Origin: Planctomicrobium sp051465645
GTDB taxonomy: Bacteria; Planctomycetota; Planctomycetia; Planctomycetales; Planctomycetaceae
Direction of reading: 5' to 3'
DNA length: 64,000 nucleotides
Assembly: GCF_051465645.1 (NCBI RefSeq)
Contig: NZ_CP195790.1
Location: 1 to 64,000, forward strand
Made by a program: the position numbers and the translations under genes. How positions within the stretch are numbered: the first letter of the stretch is position 1; each line of letters starts with the position of its first letter. The notes under the pieces are model-generated. The model was not told the DNA's origin, made no database searches, and saw only the letters and a list, made by a program, of their open reading frames with translations. Below, in pieces: positions 8,891-16,934 of the stretch.

Positions 8891-9997
8891 ATGAGCGTCC
8901 CGCCGCCCCTCCCACAGCCGGCAAAGCCGCAAAAACGGTCTTCAGAGAAAGATCGCGGGGGGAGTGTTGTAAAGCCGGGGCCGTCTTCTGGTTCCAAGAT
9001 ACGAACAGAGCCGGTGGCCGCAGCGAATGCCGTTTCCACGCCAGAAGTCGACGATGCCCCAGTGTCGTTTCTCGAACAATTCCATTTGAAGGAGATTTGG
9101 GAACGACTCAACGGACGGGACGGGGCGTCATTTACGTTTTCTGTGGTCTTACACCTGATCCTGATTTCATTGCTTGCGATTCCTGTGATTCAGGAGTTGC
9201 GCCGCGAAGAGGAACTGACGACGGTCATCTTTGAAGGGGAAGGTGACCTTCCTGAAGGAGCGATTGGCGAGTCAATCGGAGCAGGGATTGAGCTGTCTGA
9301 TCTGGCTCCGGCCGAAGAAGTGACCCCGGATACGCAGGCTCAGATTCAAGAAGGGCTGACTGCGATCACATCGATGAATGCGATGGACGTCAATCCAGAT
9401 TTGATTGCCGGGTTGAAGTCTGGCTCTGCGAATGTGGCCGGCGGCGGAGGCTCCGGGGGACCAGCAGGGGGCGGTGGCCTGAACGGAACAGGTGGCTTTG
9501 GACGTGTTGCCGAGCCAATGAATGCCATCAAGGCCGGGAACTTCTCTGTCTGGGCGTGGCCGATTTCCGGGAAGGACATCAAGGGGCAGATTCTTCATGG
9601 AGAACCTGGCTCTGCTCCTCGCGTCTTTCAGGACTATCACATCGTGATTCGCCTGCGAGTTCCGCCTGGTCGCTCGCTAGTCAGCCTGAAGGACTTCAGC
9701 GGAGAAATTCGGGGAACGGATAACTACTTCCAGAAGATTCCAGACGATGCGTGGTACTTCAACGCCGGTGGGAATCTGATTCGCGCTCGGGCAGGTCGCG
9801 GAATCCCTGTCGTTGACGGAACTGCAGAGTTGTTAATCCGGGTTCCACCAGCTGGGCGTCCTTTAGTGCGGGACACGATTACGGTGGAGTCCCGTTTGAC
9901 GGAAGAAACGCAAAAGATTGAGCTGACGTTCCAATCGCTTAAAGGGGACGGCGAGTCTGACGAATTAATGGACAGACCAGCTACTGAAAAACTGTAA
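8891..9997 (+). CDS. Single-span membrane protein with Gly-rich linker, unknown function
   Basis: I chose the ATG at 8891; an in-frame TTG 21 bases upstream adds nothing recognisable. The 368-residue product has a basic, Pro-rich cytoplasmic N-terminus (PPPLPQPAKPQKR), one hydrophobic span (about 85-103, VVLHLILISLLAIPVI), an acidic segment, a glycine-rich linker (about 185-205) and a C-terminal beta-rich domain (about 215-360). A short N-terminus, one span and a Gly/Pro linker before a folded periplasmic domain resembles TonB or energy-transducer layout, but I see no TonB C-terminal motif. I do not recognise the family. It faces rsmH tail to tail across 39 bases. Confidence 0.75.
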   Translation: MSVPPPLPQPAKPQKRSSEKDRGGSVVKPGPSSGSKIRTEPVAAANAVSTPEVDDAPVSFLEQFHLKEIWERLNGRDGASFTFSVVLHLILISLLAIPVIQELRREEELTTVIFEGEGDLPEGAIGESIGAGIELSDLAPAEEVTPDTQAQIQEGLTAITSMNAMDVNPDLIAGLKSGSANVAGGGGSGGPAGGGGLNGTGGFGRVAEPMNAIKAGNFSVWAWPISGKDIKGQILHGEPGSAPRVFQDYHIVIRLRVPPGRSLVSLKDFSGEIRGTDNYFQKIPDDAWYFNAGGNLIRARAGRGIPVVDGTAELLIRVPPAGRPLVRDTITVESRLTEETQKIELTFQSLKGDGESDELMDRPATEKL

Positions 9998-10036
9998 CCG
10001 GTCTGTTTCCACTCATCAACTCTTATCCGGTACGCC

Positions 10037-11092
10037 TTAAATTTCTGAGCGGATCGCCCAACGAAGTTTTGCTGACGTCGAGCGCGGATTCTGATTGCGT
10101 TCTTTCACTGTCGCACGAGTCACGGTGTCGGCAATTTCGGAGTACCAGCCAGCCTGAAGCCCTTGCTTGAAATGGGCTTTGACGCGGCGGTCTTCACCGG
10201 AGTGGAAGGTCAGGATCGCGACGCGCCCGCCTGGCTTCAGACACCAAGGCAACTGATTGAGAAACGCATCGAGTACACCGAGTTCATCATTCACGGCAAT
10301 ACGCAGTGCCTGAAAGATTCGACGAATGGTCGTGTTGGCGTCGCTCGGCTCCACTTTCCTCGTTGTCAGCGCCTGTCTGATGGTTCCGGCAAACTGTTGC
10401 GTCGTTGTAATCGGAGTCTCAGCGTGCGCCGCGAGGATGACCATCGCGAGCCAGACGGCATTTGGCTCGTCGGCATAGTTGGTCAGCAATTCGGCGAGCT
10501 CAGTTTGGGTGAGCTTGTTCAGTAATTCGGCTGCGGACTGCCCCTTGTCCGGGTTCATACGCATGTCCAGCGGACCTTCTTCCTTATATGTAAATCCTCG
10601 ACTGGGATTGTCGAGTTGCATGGAAGAGATGCCCAGGTCGGCGAGCACCATGTCAGCTCCATAAGGAGCATGTTGCGGGACTTGCTGAGCGATGCCTGCA
10701 AAGTTGGCGCGAATGGCGACGAAGGATTCTTCGGAGAAGCCTTCTGATCGCAATCGTTCCACTGTCCGTGGAAGCTCAATCGGGTCGACGTCAAAGCTGA
10801 TGACTTTTCCGCCGGGAGTCACGGCCTCAAGAAGTGATCGGGTATGTCCGCCGTATCCCAGTGTGCAATCAATTGCGGTCTGGCCCGGTTTCGGCTGCAG
10901 CACATTCAGAATCTCATCGACCATGATCGGTCGATGGCTCCCGGCAGGTGTTTTGCCGCTGGAGACCACTTTTGCAACATCCTCTGGATACAGCTCTGGT
11001 GTGTGTTCTTTGTAGCGTTCGTGAAACTGTCGCGGATTCTTCCCTGAATATCGGGGGCGGCGAGGTGGTTTCGATGGAAGTTCTTCAGACAT
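10037..11092 (-). CDS. rsmH: 16S rRNA (cytosine-N4)-methyltransferase RsmH (MraW)
   Basis: RsmH methylates N4 of C1402 in the 16S rRNA decoding centre using S-adenosylmethionine. The 351-residue product carries the family entry HRPIMVDEIL, the SAM-binding CTLGYGGHT (motif I) and the LADLGISSMQLD and FHSGEDRRVK motifs typical of RsmH. An N-terminal extension of about 55 basic residues (PPRRPRYSGKNPRQFH) precedes the catalytic domain and is longer than in E. coli RsmH. In most bacteria this gene opens the division and cell-wall (dcw) cluster; here it stands alone, with no mraZ, ftsI or mur genes near it, consistent with planctomycetes lacking FtsZ. Confidence 0.95.
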   Translation of the reverse strand: MSEELPSKPPRRPRYSGKNPRQFHERYKEHTPELYPEDVAKVVSSGKTPAGSHRPIMVDEILNVLQPKPGQTAIDCTLGYGGHTRSLLEAVTPGGKVISFDVDPIELPRTVERLRSEGFSEESFVAIRANFAGIAQQVPQHAPYGADMVLADLGISSMQLDNPSRGFTYKEEGPLDMRMNPDKGQSAAELLNKLTQTELAELLTNYADEPNAVWLAMVILAAHAETPITTTQQFAGTIRQALTTRKVEPSDANTTIRRIFQALRIAVNDELGVLDAFLNQLPWCLKPGGRVAILTFHSGEDRRVKAHFKQGLQAGWYSEIADTVTRATVKERNQNPRSTSAKLRWAIRSEI

Positions 11093-11215
11093 GAATGACG
11101 TTCAGTCGTTGCGAACAGAAGCTGTTTCATCTGCTTCGTGGTCGTACAGTGGAGTGCATAACAAGTCGAGTTTCAGGCCGAATTGGTCTGTAGACTCGGA
11201 TTCGATACGGAGTTT

Positions 11216-12625
11216 TCAGGTCGTGCTGCTGTCAGGTGCGTCGTTGACTCCAGCGAGTGGATTGTCTGTCTGGAGATAAGTGGTTCCGCGATAGAACGGC
11301 GCCCAGATTGTAAACAGGATTGCCGAAACCGCGATGGCTCCAGTGAAGAACCAGTAATAATCGGCTCCCTGGAGGATCGGATTCCCGGCTTTGATGGATG
11401 CGGAAATCATCGAGTTAATGACTGCCGTGAAGACATTCCCGAGCGAAATCGACAACAGGTAGATTCCCATCACGAGTGACTTCATCTGGTTCGGAGCACA
11501 CCGATAGGCGAACTCATAACCGGTAACAGAGACCATGACTTCGGCCAGCGTGATCAATGCATAGGCAAACGCCTGCCAGCCGATGTGTGGTGTTTCGCCA
11601 GCAAGGATTTGAGTTTCAAGCCATGCAGGCACAGCGAAGGCTGGAATTGTCAGGAATAGCCCGAGACCGATTTTTCGAAGCGGCGTGACACGGACAAGAT
11701 GACGGTCAACAAGTGGGTAAATGACATACGAGAACAAGGGAACCAGAATCATCACAAAAACAGGATTGATCGCCTGCATCTGGTCAGACTTGATGATCCA
11801 TCCATAGACGTCTCGATTCAGGTGTTGCGCCTGATCCACCCAACGAGATGAGGTCTGATCAAACAGTGACCAGAAGGGGGCAATCAGAATCAGGAGCGGA
11901 AGCATATTCAGAATCGCTCTGATTCCTTCCTTGCTGATGGTCTCTTTGAAGAACAGAGAACCAGCAGGGGGGATGTGAACGAACTTGTTGCGACCGAGCC
12001 AGAAGACGAATGTTGCGGCCGCCATCAGAATCGCCGGGACTCCAAAGGCCCAGGACATTCCATAATGATCTCGAAGCCATGGCGTCAGCATCATGGAAAA
12101 CATGGCGCCAAAGTTGATCGAGAAATAGAACCACCCGTAAACCTTCTGCAACAGGTGTTCGTTGGAGTGAGAGAATTGATCACCAACGTGTGCTGTGACG
12201 CAGGGTTTGATTCCTCCTGACCCCAGAGCAATCAGGCAGAGCCCCCAGAACAGCAGGGTGCGCTGGTCGAGTCCTGTGTGAACATCCATCAGTGCCAGAA
12301 CGACATGCCCCAGACAGTAGACGATTGAGAGACTGAGGATCATCCGGTACTTGCCGATGAGCCAGTCAGCGAGAATCGCTCCCAGAAACGGAAGGAAGTA
12401 AACCGTCGCGTTGAATGTCGCCATCCATGACGACATCTCCTCGACCGACATCGTATCTGATGCCCCATCGGCGGTGACGAGATACTTCGTCATGAACATC
12501 GCCAGAACGGCTTTCATCCCGTAGAAACTGAATCGCTCCGCAGCCTCGTTCCCCACGATATAGGGAATGCCGGATGGCATCGTTGTCTGATCGACTGGCT
12601 TCGTCAGATAAGGCGTTTTGGCCAT
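11216..12625 (-). CDS. Proton-dependent oligopeptide transporter (POT/PTR2 family)
   Basis: This is an inner-membrane symporter that takes up di- and tripeptides, or related substrates, with protons. The 469-residue product has the N-terminal POT signature NEAAERFSFYGMKAVL, where the ExxERF motif binds protons and substrate. It also has the second family signature GGIKPCVTAHVGDQF in the loop after span 4 and about 12-14 hydrophobic segments. Length matches bacterial members. It ends 123 bases upstream of rsmH on the same strand and has its own upstream region. The substrate cannot be fixed from sequence. Confidence 0.92.
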   Translation of the reverse strand: MAKTPYLTKPVDQTTMPSGIPYIVGNEAAERFSFYGMKAVLAMFMTKYLVTADGASDTMSVEEMSSWMATFNATVYFLPFLGAILADWLIGKYRMILSLSIVYCLGHVVLALMDVHTGLDQRTLLFWGLCLIALGSGGIKPCVTAHVGDQFSHSNEHLLQKVYGWFYFSINFGAMFSMMLTPWLRDHYGMSWAFGVPAILMAAATFVFWLGRNKFVHIPPAGSLFFKETISKEGIRAILNMLPLLILIAPFWSLFDQTSSRWVDQAQHLNRDVYGWIIKSDQMQAINPVFVMILVPLFSYVIYPLVDRHLVRVTPLRKIGLGLFLTIPAFAVPAWLETQILAGETPHIGWQAFAYALITLAEVMVSVTGYEFAYRCAPNQMKSLVMGIYLLSISLGNVFTAVINSMISASIKAGNPILQGADYYWFFTGAIAVSAILFTIWAPFYRGTTYLQTDNPLAGVNDAPDSSTT

Positions 12626-13283
12626 GAGGGGTTTTTCATTTCAGAATGGGGCGGGGGAGGCGAATTCTGATCTCGGAAGTACTGACTCCGTTCTGCGAAA
12701 TCGAACTGCTTCGAAATCAAACAGAACGAAAGCGAGCGGCATACAAGGCATGTTCACTCTCATTGATGCTGTCGTGTTGCAGACAGCTTTTTGCGAATGG
12801 AAACAGCTTTGCGTCGGCACATGTTAGAGCAAACTGCTCCAGTAGAACAATTTCGTAATTCCAAGTGTCCCTCGAACCTGTGCATTTTGCGTTTTCATTC
12901 ACGAAATGCGTTGAGTCTCTCAGTAGAACGAGCCCGGAATTGCAGGGAACACAGCATTGAATGGGTGGTGTTGCGTTCACGGGACGTGTTGCCGTTTGTT
13001 ATCCTCCCTGTAAGTGTCGAATGGGTAAAAGGATAGGTCAGTTTGCGTGTTGTGTGGATCTGTTCTTGTGGTGTTGTTGCATCATTTGTGTTGCTGTGGA
13101 ATCATTGCGTGTTCAGAATTGTTTACGTTTTTTGGATGAGACGTAAACTACGTGTGGTGTTGGGGTAATGCCTTTAGTTTGGGGTGTTGTGTTTCGGATT
13201 CTTTGCGCTGGTTTGCGTTTCTGGCACAGGTCTCGCATTAGGGGAGAACATCAAAAGTCACCCCCAATCAGAGAAAAATCGCT
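12626..13283. other. 658-base gene-free region with G/T-rich plus strand
   Basis: No coding frame in this stretch has a plausible start, domain or neighbour. From about 13035 to 13235 the plus strand is strongly enriched in G and T, with many GTGTTG-type steps and very little C, unlike flanking DNA. Within it an 8-bp inverted repeat, GTTTACGT at 13121-13128 and ACGTAAAC at 13141-13148, encloses 12 bases. The region separates the divergent peptide transporter and the small pilin gene, so it should hold both promoters. It may also encode a long 5' leader for the pilin. Confidence 0.5.
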
Positions 13284-13562
<279 letters not shown>

Positions 13563-13705
13563 TCAGGTCAGATCGCTGTCTGACTCGACTGGATACTGCT
13601 ACAGTCTTTCCGTCCGGTCGGTCTGAATTTTGCGAGAACAGGCTGGATAAAGTCTGGGGCTGTAGTGAGGTAGAGCAGCGATGTCATCGGACTGCCGCTT
13701 TAACA

Positions 13706-14917
13706 GTGCCCCACGCCTTTGATCGCGAAATTCGTTGGAGCATTGAATTGATTCTGCCTGCCGAACCGGTTGCAGACCTGATCATTGTGGGGGCAAGTTC
13801 CCGAGCGGCCGCCTTCTCTGCAATACGATCCGGCTTCCGCCCGATCTGTCTCGATCAGTTTGCCGATGCCGACTTACAGGCGAACGCAACGGTTCTCCCT
13901 TGGGCTGAGGATGATTCCGGGATTCTGGAGCAAATTCAGCGATGTCCAGGGATTCCGGTTATGTATGTCGGGGGGATGGAGAATCGCCCTGCTTTGATAG
14001 AGGCGATTGCTCAGACACATGCTGTCTGGGGAAACAGTGCGGATGTGGTACGACGAATTCGTAACCCCGCTGAACTCACAGAACCCGCCCGACTTTCGCG
14101 GATCTCCTTGCCGGAATGGCGAGACGAAACACAACCTCCTCCTGGCGATGGAACATGGATTCTACGTCCACGTGCCGGGGCAGGGGGCCGTGGCATTCAA
14201 GTCTGGGATGACGCTGCAAGAGCGTCGGAGACATTGCAAGAGCCGCATTTCTTTCAAAAACGTATCGAGGGTGTCCCTTTCTCTGCGACGTTCATTGCTC
14301 CCGCTGAAGTGGGGGATGTCCGGTTTGTGGGGATGACCAGACAACTCATCGGTGAAGAATTTTGCTTCGCGCGTCCGTTTCAATGGTGTGGGAACATCGG
14401 TCCTGTTGCCTTGCCGATCTCGACGGAGCTGACCATTCGCCGGTTTGGCAATGTGCTGAAATGGAAGTTGGGACTGCGAGGCTTCTTCGGTGTCGATTTG
14501 ATAATCGACGAGGACGGAACTCCCTGGGTGACGGAAGTGAACCCTCGATATCCGGCATCCTCGGAAATTCTTGAGCACATCACAGGAATTCCGTTGTTGC
14601 AGGACCATTGTCGGTGTTTCACAGAAGATCCGCTTCCAGAGACAGATTGGGATCTGGCCCATCCCGGCGAGTTGCTGGGAAAGGCAATTGTGTATGCCCC
14701 GCAGGATCTCGTATTGTCGGAAGAGATTGTCGATGCAGCGTCCGTGCCAGTGATGAATGTTCCGGATATTACGGATCTACCAACGCCAGGAACGCATGTG
14801 CGGAGCGGAGAACCGGTCTGCACGGTATTTGCAGAAGCGTCAACATCCGAAATTTTGCTCGATTTGTTAAAACAGCGAATCGCGGAGATTGTTGCTCGAT
14901 TGAAATCTGACTACTGA
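13706..14917 (+). CDS. ATP-grasp domain carboligase-like protein (COG2232-like)
   Basis: This cytosolic ATP-grasp enzyme is predicted to couple ATP hydrolysis to joining a carboxylate with an amine or thiol. The GTG-started 403-residue product has an N-terminal Rossmann-like domain (LIIVGASSRAAAFSAIRSG, about 20-38). The ATP-grasp core includes the loop RPRAGAGGRGIQVWDD (about 150-165) and the metal-binding end GVDLIIDEDGTPWVTEVNPRYPAS (about 268-290), where Glu and Asn coordinate magnesium. A C-terminal domain of about 90 residues follows. Proteins of this type occur among the archaeal-type C1-transfer genes of methylotrophs and planctomycetes, but the substrate is not established. Genes for DUF447 and a RimK-like ligase of the same pathway group lie 15 kb away. 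Confidence 0.8.
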   Translation: MPHAFDREIRWSIELILPAEPVADLIIVGASSRAAAFSAIRSGFRPICLDQFADADLQANATVLPWAEDDSGILEQIQRCPGIPVMYVGGMENRPALIEAIAQTHAVWGNSADVVRRIRNPAELTEPARLSRISLPEWRDETQPPPGDGTWILRPRAGAGGRGIQVWDDAARASETLQEPHFFQKRIEGVPFSATFIAPAEVGDVRFVGMTRQLIGEEFCFARPFQWCGNIGPVALPISTELTIRRFGNVLKWKLGLRGFFGVDLIIDEDGTPWVTEVNPRYPASSEILEHITGIPLLQDHCRCFTEDPLPETDWDLAHPGELLGKAIVYAPQDLVLSEEIVDAASVPVMNVPDITDLPTPGTHVRSGEPVCTVFAEASTSEILLDLLKQRIAEIVARLKSDY

Positions 14918-15139
14918 TGAAATGAAACGTCTGAGGGGGCTGAGACGGGGGATCAGCTTAGATGTTTTGATTAGGACCATGTCCGGGAATCGCCTCAATG
15001 GCGACGTCGAAAATCGACGGTTATCATTCTCAGATGAAATGACCAAGGCCGTTCTGAAATTGTCGTGTGAATAGTGGGCAGCCCTCAGCAGACCTGGGCT
15101 CGTTGAGAGTCTGGGTGATAGACTGGTAGGACGATACGC

Positions 15140-16408
15140 GTGTACTGGGAACAGGCGGTGCAGTGCGAAGCGGGAACCGATGTCGGCCTGCGCCGTAAAA
15201 ACAACGAAGATTCCCATTGCGTTCATCTCTGCCCTGATGAGGCGGAATGGCGGCGTTGTGGTCATTTACTAGTCGTTGCGGACGGAATGGGGGGACATGC
15301 GGTCGGTGAATTAGCCAGCCAGATTGCTGTCGAGACTGTTCCGCATACGTTCTTGAAGTCTCCTCCCGGCGACCCGCGTCGCTTGTTGAGGAATGCGATT
15401 CTTGCTGCGAATCAGGCCATCAATGAGCGTGGCACGCAGAACATCGATTTCCATCACATGGGGACGACGTGTTCAGTTCTGGCCCTGACGTCTCGAGGAG
15501 CAGTGATTGGCCACGTCGGTGACAGCCGAGTTTATCGCGTTCGCCGAGATCGGATCGACCAGTTGACGTTCGATCACAGTTTGCAGTGGGAACTCGAACG
15601 GCAACACGGAAATTTCGACGGGATCATCGATCTCAACCAGCATCGCAATATCATCACTCGCTCTCTTGGTCCGGAGAAGTCGATTGAAGTGGATATCGAA
15701 GGGCCCATGCTGGTCATGCCGGGCGATGCGTTTCTGCTGTGCTCGGATGGGTTGTCGAATCAGCTCTGTGACGCTGAGCTCGGAGCGATCGTCCGGGAGC
15801 TTCCGCCAGCTCAGGCCGTGAAGTTGATGATTGACATCGCGAACCTGCGGGGGGGGCCAGACAACATTACAGCGGTCGTTGCCAGAGTTGGTGAACTGCC
15901 AGCAAACGTCTATCCCCAGCCTGTCGAAGATTACGAAGAGGACGAAGGGGGCGTCAGCTGGGCGTGGCTCGGAGGAATGTGGGCCGCAGCATTTGGATTG
16001 GCGTGTGGACTGGCGTTGTGGATCGTCGGGCAGGAAGTGAAAGGGCTCAGCCTCCTCGCGATTGCTGTGACCGCTTTATTCTGGTTGCTGATTGTCCATT
16101 TCCGTCATCGACATTCGACTCAGTTGCCAGTTCAGTCTGTGGATGATTCGAAGACTCATCACTCGCGTCCTCACCGAACCGCAGTCGGCCTGTCATCGAA
16201 AGATCTCGCTGAACTTCTGGCGAAGATCGACGGAGAATTGTGTACGGCAGCTCAGGCGGATCAGTGGAAAGTGAATTGGGCCGAGCACGGAAAATGTCAG
16301 GCAGTCGGCCTGCAACATATTCGTGAAAAGCGTTACTCCAAGGCCATCCGCGATTTGGCTCGTTCGATTCGTGTGATCATGGAACAAATTCCAAGAAATC
16401 CTCGCTGA
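15140..16408 (+). CDS. PP2C-family serine/threonine phosphatase with membrane anchor
   Basis: This is a metal-dependent protein phosphatase, likely opposing the Hanks-type kinases that abound in planctomycetes. The PP2C domain spans about residues 5-245. It shows all key motifs: RRKNNEDS (start), VVADGMGGH with the metal-binding Asp, GDSRVYRVR, LLCSDGLSNQL and GGPDNITAVV. Two adjacent hydrophobic segments (about 275-315) follow, then a cytoplasmic C-terminal helical region of about 90 residues. The GTG start puts the catalytic motif at the usual distance from the N-terminus, though no strong ribosome site is visible. No kinase gene is adjacent. Confidence 0.92.
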   Translation: MYWEQAVQCEAGTDVGLRRKNNEDSHCVHLCPDEAEWRRCGHLLVVADGMGGHAVGELASQIAVETVPHTFLKSPPGDPRRLLRNAILAANQAINERGTQNIDFHHMGTTCSVLALTSRGAVIGHVGDSRVYRVRRDRIDQLTFDHSLQWELERQHGNFDGIIDLNQHRNIITRSLGPEKSIEVDIEGPMLVMPGDAFLLCSDGLSNQLCDAELGAIVRELPPAQAVKLMIDIANLRGGPDNITAVVARVGELPANVYPQPVEDYEEDEGGVSWAWLGGMWAAAFGLACGLALWIVGQEVKGLSLLAIAVTALFWLLIVHFRHRHSTQLPVQSVDDSKTHHSRPHRTAVGLSSKDLAELLAKIDGELCTAAQADQWKVNWAEHGKCQAVGLQHIREKRYSKAIRDLARSIRVIMEQIPRNPR

Positions 16409-16934
16409 ACCGCTTCTGTTGAAGATGAAGCCGTGCTGCAGCCGAGTCGGAACGGACAATCTCAATTCCACGGGACAGAGCCTTTTCGCCATCTCTGGAC
16501 TTGAGAAGCGGCCTCAAATGCAGTCAGTCCGTGTGTCGACGTTGTGTGGCTCTTTTGCGGCAAACACTGCAGGTGTCGCCCTGATGCCGACGCAGGTTCT
16601 GCAGTTTTTGTATGGTTCGCAATCGCTCTAACTTGGATGATAGTTGCCGTTTGACGCAGCTTTATGCGGTACAGGCGTCTCTTTTGAAAGAATCTGCTTC
16701 AAATGTGTGCGCATTCTTGCTTACATTTGCGCAAAATTCTCATCACAGGCAAATCCCCGGATCTCGCCTGTCAGGGTTTGAAGTCTGGACCAACAGTGAC
16801 AAGAATATGGTCATTGGATTATTGATGCGTAGTTGCACCATCGCACGGAGTGCCATTCTGTGTGATAGTGATTTCCTTTCCCGTTAGATGTGCTTCCAGC
16901 AGGTTGGTGCTGGGTTTCCGGAGCTGTCAAAAAC
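16409..16934. other. 526-base gene-free region upstream of acnA
   Basis: No supported gene, RNA or hairpin terminator was found between the PP2C stop codon and the chosen acnA start. The region presumably carries the acnA promoter. The segment around 16700-16740 has repeated ATTTGCGCA/TGTGCGCAT-like words that could be an operator, but the match is loose. Confidence 0.4.
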
